Shown here in pieces: positions 47,733-58,313 of a stretch of 64,000 bases of DNA. Where the stretch lies: NCBI GenBank assembly GCA_963766445.1, contig CAVXZW010000015.1, positions 235,159 through 299,158 on the forward strand. Reading direction: 5' to 3'. The first letter of the stretch is position 1; the number at the start of each line of letters is the position of its first letter. A program made the position numbers and the translations under genes. Source of the DNA: JAICYJ01 sp963766445 (GTDB lineage Bacteria; Actinomycetota; Thermoleophilia; Gaiellales; JAICJC01). Below the pieces are notes generated by a model. It was not told the DNA's origin. It saw only the letters and a list, made by a program, of their open reading frames with translations, and did not search any database.

Positions 47733-47770
47733 GGGGTCAGCGCCCCCGGACGAACTGTCCGTCAGTCCGG
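47732..47770 (-). promoter_or_regulatory. Hairpin pair between lasso precursor and ABC genes
   Basis: Two overlapping inverted repeats follow the precursor stop: GGGGG/CCCCC around a 6-nt loop (47732-47747) and CCGGAC/GTCCGG (47746-47751 with 47765-47770). RiPP clusters often have such partial attenuators so that precursor mRNA exceeds that of the downstream genes. There is no U-tract, so incomplete termination or mRNA end protection is suggested. Confidence 0.4.
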
Positions 47771-47789
47771 TCAGAACGGCGGATACTGC

Positions 47790-47954
47790 TTAGCCGAGCG
47801 ACCCGCCGTGGCTGCCACACGAAAACTCGCCGAACTTGTCGGTCTCGCAATGGATGTGATCCTTGTGGACCGTGTGGCCCTGCGAGTTCGTGTGGACGAA
47901 CGTGTGGTCGGCGATCGAACCGAAGTCAACCACCACCGGTGCTACGTACTTCAC
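47790..47954 (-). CDS. Lasso-peptide-type RiPP precursor (A)
   Basis: Encodes 54 residues from a GTG start, with AGAGGGGGG as Shine-Dalgarno about 7 nt upstream. The leader has Y3, P6, V8, G12, I14 and T18, exactly the spacing of the lasso leader motif YxxPxLxxxGxFxxxT recognised by B1. Leader cleavage after residue 19 would be expected from the T at -2. The remaining 35 residues contain H21, H27, H30, H33, H35 and H49, Cys36 and Cys46, the DKFGEFS segment (39-45) and a Gly/Ser tail. No Asp or Glu lies at core positions 7-9 in that register. Cleavage after N23 (T22 at -2) would give Asp32 as residue 9. Confidence 0.82.
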   Translation of the reverse strand: MKYVAPVVVDFGSIADHTFVHTNSQGHTVHKDHIHCETDKFGEFSCGSHGGSLG

Positions 47955-47999
47955 GGAGTACCCCCCTCTTCTGTTCTAGGAAACTAGGAAGCCAAGGCC

Positions 48000-48027
48000 A
48001 CTATACCCCGTGCCCCGGTCGTGTCAA
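48000..48027 (-). promoter_or_regulatory. Near-consensus sigma70-type promoter of the lasso precursor operon
   Basis: On the minus strand TTGACA (48027-48022), a 16-bp spacer and TATAGT (48005-48000) form the best housekeeping promoter in the window. Transcription should start near 47993, leaving about 40 nt of leader before the GTG. Two direct CTAGGAA repeats at 47976-47982 and 47984-47990 sit right downstream and could bind a regulator. For the divergent cyclase gene, TTGACT at 48062-48067 and TACACT at 48089-48094 are weaker candidates. Confidence 0.7.
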
Positions 48028-48102
48028 CCCTCATCATGACGGTTTATGGGACACCGCATGGTTGACTGGACAGACGCACTCCCGTCACTACACTGAGGGA
48101 GG

Positions 48103-49899
48103 ATGGGATCCCTCGCAGCACGACTCAGCAGGACGGGACCGGCTGAGCCGGATCGCGTCCGCCAGATGCTCACCGCCGCGCCGCATCGCGGCGGCCGCCA
48201 GCAGGTGCGGGAACACGGCGCGGTGGCCCTGGGGGTATCCCAGGAGGATGAGGTCGCCGACGGCTCCATATCGACCGGGAACGGTCTGGTTGCGGCGTTC
48301 TCGGGCAGGCTCGACAACGCCGCCGACCTGCGCCAGCAGCTGGCTGCGCACGGGCGGGCATGCGCCGGCGAGACGCCGGCCGACATCGTCGAGGAAGCGT
48401 TCCGCGTGTGGGGTGAGGGCGCACCGGCACGGCTGCGCGGGCAGTTCGCCGCCGCCGTCACCGACGGCGACCGGATCTGGAGCTTCCGCGACCAGGTCGG
48501 TTTTCGCGCGGTGTACTACCGCGAGGACGAGCGTGCGGTGCATCTGGCGAGCGAAGCGAAACAGATTCTGGCCGGCGCCGGCATCCCGCGCGAGCCCGAT
48601 CTGGACGCCGTGGAGCGCATCTTCTACGGGCAGGGAGGAGGACCCGACGCCGACTGTGCCGTCAAGGGTGTCAGGCGGATGGCCGCCGCCACCATGCTGT
48701 CGCACGATCGCGGCGGCCGCCGCCGCGCCGACCGCTACTGGGAACCGGAGCAGCTTATGGAGACCGGCCGCTTCACCCCCGCCGAGGCCGAGGAGCGCTT
48801 CGCCGAGCTGTTCGATCAGGCGGTCGGGCGCTGCCTGACCGGGAACGACGGCGTGTCTCTGTCGGGGGGCATCGATTCGCCGGCCGTGGCCGCATTCGCC
48901 GCTCCCGGACACGAGCAGCGATTCGGCACACCGGTCGGGGCGTTGTCCGCCGTGTTTCCCGACCTGCCCAGCGTGGACGAGAGCGACTGGATCTCGCTGG
49001 TGGCCGAGCATCTGGGCATGCCGCTGCACACCTACCGGCCGCAGGCTAAGGGGCTCGACGACGTGCAGCGCTGGAGCGACCTGCTGGACTGCCCGACGCC
49101 GATCGTCTCCGTGCCGGAGCTGGACGAGAACTACGCGCTGGCGCGCCGGCTCGGTCATCGCTCGCTCCTGACCGGAGAGCTGGCCGAGTACGTGATCGAC
49201 AGCCGCGGGCACCTGGCCGGGCACCTCCTGATGCACGGCCGGCTTTCGGCCGTGGCGTCGCTCGTGCGCACCCAGCGCCGCCGGGGAGCCGGCTGGCCCT
49301 TCATCGCCAGGCAGTTCGTGCCGTCGCTGGTGCCCGGGGGGATGGCCAACCGCTTCCTCAACTGGCGCGGCGTCAAGCGGGCGGCACCGGCACCGGACTG
49401 GATCACCCGCCGCGATGTGACGACGATCCCGCGGCCCGACCTGCTGACGCCGGCACGGCAGCGATGGCTGAACCTGCAGACTTCCTCCTTCGGCGGCTCC
49501 TCCGAGACGCTGGCCGCCGACGAGGTGGTGGCGGCGATCCACGGCGTGGACATCCGCCGCCCGTTCGTGGACGTCGACCTTTGGGAGTTCTTCCTGAGCC
49601 TGCGAGCCGAGGTCAAGTATCCCGACACGCGCAGGAAGACGCTGGTCAAGCGCTGCCTGCGCGGGCGCGTGCCTGATGCGATCCTCGACCGCAGGGACAA
49701 GACCGTGTTCGGCGAACATCTGCTCACGCACGCCGATTACGACGTCATGCGACGCTACACCGCCGACCCGCCCCACCGTCTCGCCGGCGTCGACTACCGC
49801 CGCCTGGCGGAGCGACTCAACCAGGGCAACTTCACGCTCTGGGAGTATTGCTGGGCGCGCGATCTGACCTCCGCCCACGCGTTTCTCGCCAACTGGTGA
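48103..49899 (+). CDS. Lasso cyclase (asparagine-synthetase homologue, C)
   Basis: Enzyme of 598 residues with an N-terminal Ntn-like domain that lacks the glutaminase Cys2 (it begins MGSLAARL), and a C-terminal ATP-pyrophosphatase domain with SLSGGIDS (about 251-258). In lasso biosynthesis such proteins activate an Asp/Glu side chain as an acyl-AMP and close the macrolactam ring. The lack of the nucleophilic Cys fits a lasso cyclase and not a free asparagine synthetase. First gene of the plus-strand operon, sharing a GTGA overlap with the kinase gene. Confidence 0.9.
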   Translation: MGSLAARLSRTGPAEPDRVRQMLTAAPHRGGRQQVREHGAVALGVSQEDEVADGSISTGNGLVAAFSGRLDNAADLRQQLAAHGRACAGETPADIVEEAFRVWGEGAPARLRGQFAAAVTDGDRIWSFRDQVGFRAVYYREDERAVHLASEAKQILAGAGIPREPDLDAVERIFYGQGGGPDADCAVKGVRRMAAATMLSHDRGGRRRADRYWEPEQLMETGRFTPAEAEERFAELFDQAVGRCLTGNDGVSLSGGIDSPAVAAFAAPGHEQRFGTPVGALSAVFPDLPSVDESDWISLVAEHLGMPLHTYRPQAKGLDDVQRWSDLLDCPTPIVSVPELDENYALARRLGHRSLLTGELAEYVIDSRGHLAGHLLMHGRLSAVASLVRTQRRRGAGWPFIARQFVPSLVPGGMANRFLNWRGVKRAAPAPDWITRRDVTTIPRPDLLTPARQRWLNLQTSSFGGSSETLAADEVVAAIHGVDIRRPFVDVDLWEFFLSLRAEVKYPDTRRKTLVKRCLRGRVPDAILDRRDKTVFGEHLLTHADYDVMRRYTADPPHRLAGVDYRRLAERLNQGNFTLWEYCWARDLTSAHAFLANW

Positions 49900-50798
49900 A
49901 CGATTCCGCTTCGCAGACGTGTTTCGGGTACTCCATCAGGAGCGAGATCGACCTGCGGTTCACCCGGCCCGGTGTCAGCGCCGACCGGATCGAGATCGTG
50001 AAGATGCGCGGTGCCGAGCCGCATCACGACGAACCGCACCTGCTCCACTGGACGACGTCGGAGGGCGTGGCCGGAAAGCTGTACGGCGGCGGCCAGATCT
50101 TCGACTTCTGGGCAGAGAACGCCGGCTGGTTCCGGATCGCGCCGTTCGACCGAACGATCGAGGTACCGGTTGACGCGGACGAACTGCGCCGCGAGATGCA
50201 CCTGTGGGGCGTCCCCATGATGGTCACCTTCACGCGCCAGGGCGACCTGTCGCTGCACGCGGCTGCAGTTGAGCGAAACGGCCGGGCCGTGATCGTGGGG
50301 GCGCCCGGGCGGCATGGGAAGACCACGCTCTCGCTGGCATTGCACGAGGCAGGCGGCCGTCTGCTCACCGAGGACATCGCACGCGTGCAGATGCAGTCGC
50401 ACCCGAGCGTGCTGCCGGGCCCGGCGATACTGCGGATGCGGTCCGATCCCGGCGTTCCCGACGGTATCCGGCTTGCCGAGATGAGTGGCGCTCGCACCGT
50501 CCTCGAGATCGAGCCGGAACGACGCGGTGACGGCGGCCCCGTGCCACTGGCGGCGATCGTGCTGCTTCACGTCGGCGAAGGCCCGGAGCTGCGGCTGGAG
50601 CGAGCCGACAACGTCGCCGCGATCCGGGACATGTGGGCGCTTGCGTTCCGGATCCCCGAGACGGTTGACCGCACCCGCACGTTCCAGCAGTTGGCCGACC
50701 TGACCGCGGCGGTGCCGGTCTACAACTTCCACCGGCCGATGACGTTTGAGACGCTGCCCGACGTGGTGGCCCAGGTGATGGCGCTGTGCGACGAATAA
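49896..50798 (+). CDS. HPr-kinase-like protein of the lasso cluster (K)
   Basis: Protein of 300 residues whose central part resembles the C-terminal kinase domain of HprK/P: LHAAAVERNGRAVIVGAPG, then the P-loop GAPGRHGKTT at about 134-143, and LLTEDIARV for metal binding. Homologues in paeninodin-type clusters phosphorylate a Ser of the lasso precursor. Candidate acceptors here are Ser45, Ser48 and Ser52 of the precursor, although the terminal residue is Gly rather than Ser. GTG at 49896 overlaps the cyclase stop. Confidence 0.85.
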   Translation: MNDSASQTCFGYSIRSEIDLRFTRPGVSADRIEIVKMRGAEPHHDEPHLLHWTTSEGVAGKLYGGGQIFDFWAENAGWFRIAPFDRTIEVPVDADELRREMHLWGVPMMVTFTRQGDLSLHAAAVERNGRAVIVGAPGRHGKTTLSLALHEAGGRLLTEDIARVQMQSHPSVLPGPAILRMRSDPGVPDGIRLAEMSGARTVLEIEPERRGDGGPVPLAAIVLLHVGEGPELRLERADNVAAIRDMWALAFRIPETVDRTRTFQQLADLTAAVPVYNFHRPMTFETLPDVVAQVMALCDE

Positions 50799-51202
50799 CC
50801 TCGCAGGCCCGGCTGCCGCTGGCGCGTCGGGTGACGCTGGCCGTCCGGATCGTCGCCTGTTACGCGCAGGTGCGCCGGCGGCTGTCCCGCGAGCCGCTGC
50901 CGGCGCTGGCGGCCAGCTTCGGGGCGGTGCCGGTGCGCTCGGGCGAGCCGATCCCGGCCCGGCAGCTGGGCTGGGCGATCGACCGCACGCTGCGGATCGG
51001 CTCGCGCCGTCCTCGCTGCATCTTCAACGCGCTGGTGCTGTACCGGCTGCTGCGGGAGCAGGGCGACCCCGCGGTGCTGGTCGTGGGCCTGCCGCGGGCC
51101 GCGATCAACAAGGACGCGCACGCGTGGGTGGAGCTGAACGGCACGGACGTGGGGCCGCCGCCGGGCCGCGCCGGGCACGAGCCGATGGCGAGGTTCACAT
51201 GA
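50786..51202 (+). CDS. Lasso leader peptidase (transglutaminase-like B2)
   Basis: Protein of 138 residues with a papain/transglutaminase-like fold. Cys78 in SRRPRCIFNALVLYRLLREQG (given by its core) and His112 in KDAHAWVEL form the likely catalytic dyad, with a downstream Asp. With B1 it removes the leader. It overlaps the kinase gene by 13 bp and the next gene by 4 bp (ATGA). Confidence 0.9.
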   Translation: MRRITSQARLPLARRVTLAVRIVACYAQVRRRLSREPLPALAASFGAVPVRSGEPIPARQLGWAIDRTLRIGSRRPRCIFNALVLYRLLREQGDPAVLVVGLPRAAINKDAHAWVELNGTDVGPPPGRAGHEPMARFT

Positions 51203-52353
51203 GGCCGCCCGACCTGTTCGAGCTGCTGCGCCGCTCGGCGATCGAGCACGACTGGACGGCTGCGCCGGACGGCATCGAGGCGATGCTGGCAGGGGCCGAC
51301 CCGCGGACGGTGGGGAGGGCCGCCGCCGAGCACGGCGTGGCGAACCTGCTCTACCTGTCGGCCCGCGAGCTGCCCACGCTCGACCCCGAGCTACGCTCGC
51401 TGCTGGCCACCGTCTACCACCTCAACCTGACGCACCACATGAAGGTGATCGGCGAGCTCACCACGCTGGCGGCGGCGCTGGACGCCGCCGGCGTCTCGTT
51501 CATGGTCGTGAAGGGGCCGGTGCTGTCGGAGGTGATCTACCCGCGCAACGACATGCGGTCGTACGGTGACCTCGACCTCGTGGTCGACCGGCGTGTCTTC
51601 GGCGATGCCATCACCGCGCTGCTCGAAAGCGGTTGCGACATGCTCGACCGCAACTGGCGCGTGATCCGGCGCGAGATGCGCGGGCAGGTGCACATGGCCG
51701 CCCGGTTCGGCACCTGCGCCGACGTGCACTGGCATCTGATCAATCGCGCCTCGGTGCGCAGCAGCTTCGCCATCGACATGGACGAGCTGTTCGCGCGCGC
51801 CCGGCGTGTGTCGCTGCACGGGCCGGACGTGCTCACACTCGACCCGGCCGACACGCTGCTGCAACTCGCCGTCCACGCGGGGCTGTCGGGCGGAACAAAG
51901 CTGGCCTGGCTGAAGGACATCGACAGGGCGGCCGCAGACCCGGAGCTGGACTGGGAGCAGCTGGTGGCGCGCGCCCGCGCATGGCAGGTGGCCGAGGTGG
52001 TGGCCGTCAGCTTCCGGCGAAGCGCGCAGCTTCTGGACGCACCGATCCCGCCGCAGGTGATCGATGCGCTTGCGGGCAGCCGTGTCTGGCAGCAGATCGT
52101 GCGCGGCAGCGAGCGGCTGTCGCCTCCCGATCGCCCGCCCAACCAGCCGTCGCTCTCACGCACGGTTGTGCGCGCAACCCGCGGAGGGCTGGGCGCCAGC
52201 ATCTCCGCGCTGCTGGCGCGCCTCAGCGGCGACGTGAGGGCGCGTGTCGGGCACCTGCTGGGCCGCCGCCGGGCGATCCTGGCGTCGGCCGGCGACGACG
52301 CCGACCGCGTGGCCTACTTCGACGCCGTCCAGCACGGCCGCCGGGCCGCCTGA
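51199..52353 (+). CDS. Nucleotidyltransferase-family protein of the lasso cluster (N)
   Basis: Protein of 384 residues with the nucleotidyltransferase metal-binding pattern SYGDLDLVVDR (Asp124 and Asp126), VKGP and a helical C-terminus. Homologues occur beside lasso kinases (for example in the pseudomycoidin cluster, where such a protein was linked to a further modification of the phosphorylated peptide). Here it is coupled to B2 by an ATGA overlap. The exact reaction is unknown. A degraded second copy lies at 62.1-63.2 kb. Confidence 0.85.
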   Translation: MRPPDLFELLRRSAIEHDWTAAPDGIEAMLAGADPRTVGRAAAEHGVANLLYLSARELPTLDPELRSLLATVYHLNLTHHMKVIGELTTLAAALDAAGVSFMVVKGPVLSEVIYPRNDMRSYGDLDLVVDRRVFGDAITALLESGCDMLDRNWRVIRREMRGQVHMAARFGTCADVHWHLINRASVRSSFAIDMDELFARARRVSLHGPDVLTLDPADTLLQLAVHAGLSGGTKLAWLKDIDRAAADPELDWEQLVARARAWQVAEVVAVSFRRSAQLLDAPIPPQVIDALAGSRVWQQIVRGSERLSPPDRPPNQPSLSRTVVRATRGGLGASISALLARLSGDVRARVGHLLGRRRAILASAGDDADRVAYFDAVQHGRRAA

Positions 52354-52365
52354 CGGAAGGCTGAA

Positions 52366-52450
52366 GCGCCCGGCCGGCGCCGGGCGATGCTGCGGCCGGG
52401 AACCGGCGCATCGCGGCGTTTTCGGTCGGCCGATATTCCCGATATCGGCC
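52366..52450. terminator. Two hairpins in the convergent gap between lasso N and NHL genes
   Basis: An 8-bp stem CGCCCGGC/GCCGGGCG with a CGGC loop lies at 52367-52386, and a perfect 9-bp stem GGCCGATAT/ATATCGGCC with a 5-nt loop at 52428-52450. They fill the space between two converging genes, so they probably form a bidirectional terminator. Neither is followed by a strong U-tract. Confidence 0.5.
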
Positions 52451-52518
52451 CTCCCTCGATCCTTGCGCTGCTTGCTTACCGACCGCTCAGAACATCACGG
52501 CGACGTGGAATCAATCAT

Positions 52519-54908
52519 CTAGCCGGTCAGCTGGAACACGTAGATGTGGCGAGCGTTATCGCTCACGTACATCAGACCGTTGGAGTCGAACTCGATGAAG
52601 TTCGACCCCAGCATCTGGTACTGCGCCGGCAGGTCGTTGCTCGTGACCACGACCTGGCAGACGTTGGTGGACGGGTTCCAGCGAACCACCCGCGCGTTCT
52701 TCACGTCGCCGATGTAGAGCCACGTCTTGCTGGGATCCCAGGTGATGCCCCAGGGCTGGGCCAGACCCTTGCCGCCACAGCTCGGCTTCACGGTCGTGGC
52801 CGAGTTGGTGTTCAGGTTCCACACGCTGATGCGGTTGTTGCCGGTCTCGGCGACGTACACGGTGTTCCCGTCCGGGGACACCGCGACGCCGCGGGGAGCG
52901 GTCATCTGGTTGACGCCCGATCCGCAGCTGCCCAGGTTCTCCAGCAGCGTCCCGGCCGGGGCGGTGGCGATGCTGGACGCGCTCAGAAGCTTCGCCTCGT
53001 CGAACACCTGCAGGCGGCAGCCGGCCACGTCGGTGGCGTAGACCTTGCCGTTCTCGACGTGGACGCCCTGCACACCGCCCTTGAACATCCCGGGCTGCGG
53101 GCCTTGCGATCCGTAGCGGTGCACGAAGGTGCCATCCGGCTTGAACGTGATCACGGCGTTGTTGTTGTCACCGACCCAGACCATGCCGTCGCCGAACGTG
53201 AGCGCGCGCGGATAGCCGAACCCGTCCGACGCCGGGCTGGCCGGCTGCCGCGAGCCCCACTGCAGCTCCCACGCCGGGCAGCTGGCTTCCGACGTGCACG
53301 TGGACGTGGAGTCGAACTTCTGCACGCGCTGCTCGAACGTGTCGACCACGAACAACGAGTTGTCCGATGGATCGATGGCGATGCCGTTCTGCTGGTTGAA
53401 CCCGCCCCGCGGCGGCGGCTGCGGGCCGGTCGCCCACGGCAGCCTGGTGGCACCGGCACAGCTGGACTGAGCGGTGGTGGCGTTGGTGACGGTGCACGAC
53501 GGGAACGCTGAGATGCTGCCGGGCGCGTACTTCTCCACGCCGTAGCCATACGGCGTGCCGGTACACCAGGAGTCGCAACCCCAGGTCTCGCCCACGTACA
53601 CGTTGCCCTGGCCGTCGACCGCGGGGAACCGGATCGAATCCATCTGCTGGTGGCCGGAGCCGAAGTTGGTGCCGTCCATGTTGCGCCACTCGTTCACGAA
53701 CTTGCCGACGATGCTGGAGGAGCCGGTGCCGGCGGCCACCTTGGCCGGGTCGTAGGAGAACTCGTAGGTGCGGTTCCAGTACGCGCCGACGGTGTAGATC
53801 AGGTGGTTCACCGGGTCGATGTCCAGGCCGCGCACGTCGTTCTCGTCGCTCTGCGGGCCGATCGAGCCGATGATCTTCTTCGTGGTCGGATCGAACACGA
53901 AGATCCTGCGGCTGTTGTACTCGGCCACCCAGATGTTGCCGGCCGCATCCTCGGCGACGCCGCGCGGGATCGGCGTGCCCACGCCGGACCCGGTCCAGTC
54001 GAGCTGGCCGTGGAAGCCGCCCTGGTGGTCGAAGATGTAGACGTTGCGGCAGCGGGGATCCGACACGTAGATGTAGTGGGTCGCAAACACCGTGTCGACC
54101 GCGATGTGGGTCGGGATCTGCATCTGCCCGTTGTCGCAGCCCTGGCCGTAGCTGTGGCCGGGATGCTGGGCATCGGTGCCGGTGGGCTGGCCTGCGTTCA
54201 TCTTGCCGATCGTCTGCAGCCACTTGCCGTTGTGGTCGAACTCGACGAAGCGGGAGCTGCCCTGGTCGGCCACCCACAGCGCCGCCTTGCCGCTCGAGTT
54301 GAGATCGGTGGGATCGGCTTCGACGTCATAGGGGGCCGTGATGCCGCCGCTGAGGCCGCCGAGCGCGTGCTGGGAGACCGAGCCGACCAGCTGGCCGTCG
54401 GTCGTATAGCGCCAGACCCGGTAGTTCCAGTAGTCGCCGACCAGGATCGTGTTATCGGTCGAGTCCCAGTCCATGCCGTAGGCGTAGAGCCCGGCCGGCC
54501 CGCTGAACCCGATCGCCTTCTGGAACTGGACGAGGCCGGTGCCCGTGGAGTCGGCACCCGGGTAGCTGGCGGTGACCGTGTAGTTGGCTCCGCCGATGGC
54601 GGCCTTCACGCCGATCTTGTACGTGCCCGAGACGGTGGCGTTGTAGGCGATCACCTTCGGCTTTGCGGTGGTGGTCACGGCACTCACCTGCACGCCGTTG
54701 GGGTCGGTCAGAAACAGCGTCAGCTTGGCCGACGCGTCGTCCCAGTCGAGCGAGACGTTGATGGTGCCGGGCGCGACCACGGCGATCGTGTGCGTCCGGA
54801 ACTCGTGCCGGTCACCGACACCGAGTTGGTGAAGGTGCTGTTTAGCGTGGCCGTCAGCGCGCTCGGCGCCGCAATCAGCCCCAGCGTCGCGACTACCAGA
54901 ACGGCCAT
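52519..54908 (-). CDS. Secreted NHL-repeat beta-propeller protein, left copy (one frameshift near 54800)
   Basis: Secreted protein of about 795 residues. A signal/membrane segment (MAVLVVATLGLIAAPSALT) precedes a pre-peptidase C-terminal-like domain (TINVSLDWDDASAKLTLFLT) and a long NHL propeller with repeats such as GIAIDPSDNSLFVVDTFEQR, GVAVSPDGNTVYVAETGNNR and GITWDPSKTWLYIGDVKNAR. Role likely extracellular binding. The reading frame breaks at about 54800; the second copy (59.5-61.9 kb) shows the intact join GTKFRTHTIAVVAPG. It lies convergent to lasso N. Confidence 0.82.
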
Positions 54909-55035
54909 CGGCCAGCGCAGAACCCGCGGCGCGAAGTGATCTCAGTCAATTTGGAGCGCTCCCCCACTCCAGGTGAACCACAGGTCGCCCGGCCCGACCA
55001 CCCCGCCGAGTGTACCAGCCTGGCGTCCTCGCGCT

Positions 55036-56115
55036 GCCGCGCGGCGGAGCACGATCGACTCGTAGACCCGCTCCACCTGCTCGGCCACGTTGGCCCAGGT
55101 CGGCCAGTCCAGAAGCCGGATGTTCCCGGCCGCCCCGGCCAGGGCAGCCGGTCGATGGCTCCGCGTAGCGCCGCCACGTCGCCCGGCGGCACGAGCGTCA
55201 GCCGATCCCGGCCACCGCGCCGTCAACCTCATGGACGGCGGCAATTCGCTGGCGACCACCGGCATGCCGTATGAGAGACATCTCCAGCAGCGACAGCGGC
55301 AGCCCCTCCTGGCGCGACGGCATCACGAGGGGAGGGGTGGCGGAGCTCGTCCAGCACCGCGCCGCACGGGAAGCCGAGGAAGCGGATGCGCGCGGTCGTC
55401 GCCGGCCAGGCGCCGCAGGTAGGCGGCGTGCTCGTCGGGGTAGCTGGCCCCGCCTTCTACCGCCAGTTGGTATCCCGTGTCGCTCTCGCGCAGCGCCTGG
55501 ATGAGCACGTCGCAGCCCTTCTCGGGCACCAGCCGCGCCAGGAACAGAAGCAAGCGGCCGGCCTCGGGCCCGTGCGCGGCGAGCCCCGGCCCCGGCGGCT
55601 GCAGTGCTCGGCGGGTCGTTGCCGTTGGAGTAGGTGACCGTGCGGCCGTAGACGTCGTAGAGGTGCTGCTGGAGATAGAGCGCGACTGATCACTGTTTCG
55701 GCGTGGCGGCAGGCGCTGGCCTCGCCCGCGCGCAACATCGCTCAGCGAACCCCACCACTTGTCCTTGTTGTAGTCCTGGTCGTGCACCGTGGCGCAGAGG
55801 GCGCTGCGCCGGCCGAGCCTGAACGGGACGGTGAGGCTCGGCCCGACGCCGTGAAGCGGACGACGTCGTAGCGGCGCAGTCCCGCCTCCAGCGAGCACAC
55901 GGTCGAGCGGAGATCGCCTCCAGGCGCACCCCGGGCACGAGGGCGGCGGGTGAGAGTGACCCCATGGCGGGCGCACGGTTTGCCCGTAGTGCCTCGCGTA
56001 AACACCGTTACCTCGTGGCCGCGCTCGGCCAGCCGGTCGGAAGCAGGCCGACGCGCCCGTCGACTCCTCCAAAGCGGGTCACGTTCGTCTTCTGGCCCAC
56101 CATTGCGATCCTCAC
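55036..56115 (-). pseudogene. Indel-rich left copy of GT4-type glycosyltransferase 2
   Basis: Reverse-complement copy of the intact gene at 58310-59416. Fragments in three frames match it (FLARLVPEKGCDVLIQALRES region, HDQDYNKDK region, PSRQEG region lost). The start codon reads GTG instead of ATG and the terminal TAG is missing. The net length is about 25 bp shorter. The many small insertions and deletions look like uncorrected long-read errors, so this should not be treated as a separate gene. Confidence 0.72.
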
Positions 56116-57117
56116 CGTGCCGCCTCGCGGATTTCGGCCGCACGCCGTACGCCTCGGCCACGGCGCTGTAGTGCGGACCCGCATCGTACCGTTCCATCAC
56201 CCGCTCGCGGCCGGCCCGGCCCAGGCGCTGCGATGATCGGGATCGTTCTGCATTTGCGAGCATCGCCTCGCCCAGGGCGCCCGCGTCGCCGTGCCCACGA
56301 GACGCCTCCTGGCCGTCGCGACCAGCTCGGGGATGCCGCCGACGCCACTCCCGATCACCGGCTTGCCCAGGCCATCGCCTCGATCACGGCCAGCGGGGAG
56401 TTGTCGTGGCAGATGGACGGCATCACCACGGCTGCGGAGGCCTGCACGGCGGCGGCCAGCTCGTGGCCGGTGCGGAAACCGAGCAGCTCGACTTCCGTGC
56501 CGCAGCGTCGATCATGGCCTGCAGCTGCGGGCGCAGCGGCCCGTCGCCGGCCAGCTTGATGCGCGATCTGGTTTCGTCGCCGCCTGCACGAGCACTTCAC
56601 GCCATTCTCGCGCGACAGCCGGCCCACGTACAGGCAGCGGACGCGGGGCGGATGCAACGGCACATTCCGCGGACAACCCAATTGGGATCACCACGATGCG
56701 GTCGGACCGAGGGCCGCTGGTCACCATCCGGTCGCGGGCGAAGGCCGAAGGCGGGACGAACAGGTCGATGCCGTCGCGGTAGAGCCGCAGCCGGCGGTGC
56801 AGCCAGGTCTCGCCGGCCACCAGCATGCTCCGGGCAGTGATCCGCGGTTGCAGCGCTGCCGCACGGCGTGCGAGAAGCCGTGGCCGACGCAGCGCTCGCA
56901 GATCTGGCCGTTTGAAAGCAGGCTGTACACGGGGCAGACGAGTTGAAGCGTGGACGGTCATCACCACCGGGATGCCGCGTTCGTGCAGTGCGCGAGCAGC
57001 GAGGGCGACAGCTGGTGGTAGATGTTGTGCACGTGCGCCAGTCGACCGGGCGATGCGCCAGAAGGCCGCCATCTTTCGCTTGGCCTCCAGCGAATAGACC
57101 ATCCGCCCGGCCACGCG
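56112..57117 (-). pseudogene. Indel-rich left copy of GT4-type glycosyltransferase 1
   Basis: Reverse-complement copy of the gene at 57119-58313, cut at the palindrome axis after the VAGRMVYSLEAKRKM region and broken by many frame changes. Pieces such as RHRRLRLYRDGIDLFV-like and GFRTGHELAAAVQASAAVVM are recognisable. It lacks the N-terminal segment that the other copy retains. Confidence 0.72.
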
Positions 57118-57118
57118 G

Positions 57119-58309
<1,191 letters not shown>

Positions 58310-58313
<4 letters not shown>

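Larger units (their letters stand above)
50477..57117. repeat. Left arm of a giant imperfect inverted repeat
   Basis: Reverse-complement partner of 57288-63960. It carries part of lasso K, B2 and N, the NHL gene and two glycosyltransferase genes. Position sums are 114405 at the axis, about 114453 at 54780/59673 and about 114441 at 51199/63242, so the arms differ by net indels of tens of bases. Within this arm, 50.5-54.8 kb is clean and 54.9-57.1 kb is full of frameshifts. The 170-bp spacer at 57118-57287 is single-copy. Confidence 0.9.

Noticed and set aside
47790..47954. Precursor of a sactipeptide/ranthipeptide instead of a lasso peptide
   Set aside because: No radical SAM gene nearby; B1, B2 and cyclase are present and the leader matches the lasso motif spacing.
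55036..57117. Real second set of decayed glycosyltransferase genes (gene duplication)
   Set aside because: Same order, same boundaries and mirrored coordinates as the clean set, with indels but no independent evolution pattern; artefact is simpler.
56943..57118. N-terminal extension of the glycosyltransferase 1 ORF into the left arm
   Set aside because: Reads across the palindrome junction into reverse-complement sequence, so it is chimeric; true GT1 similarity begins at about 57119.
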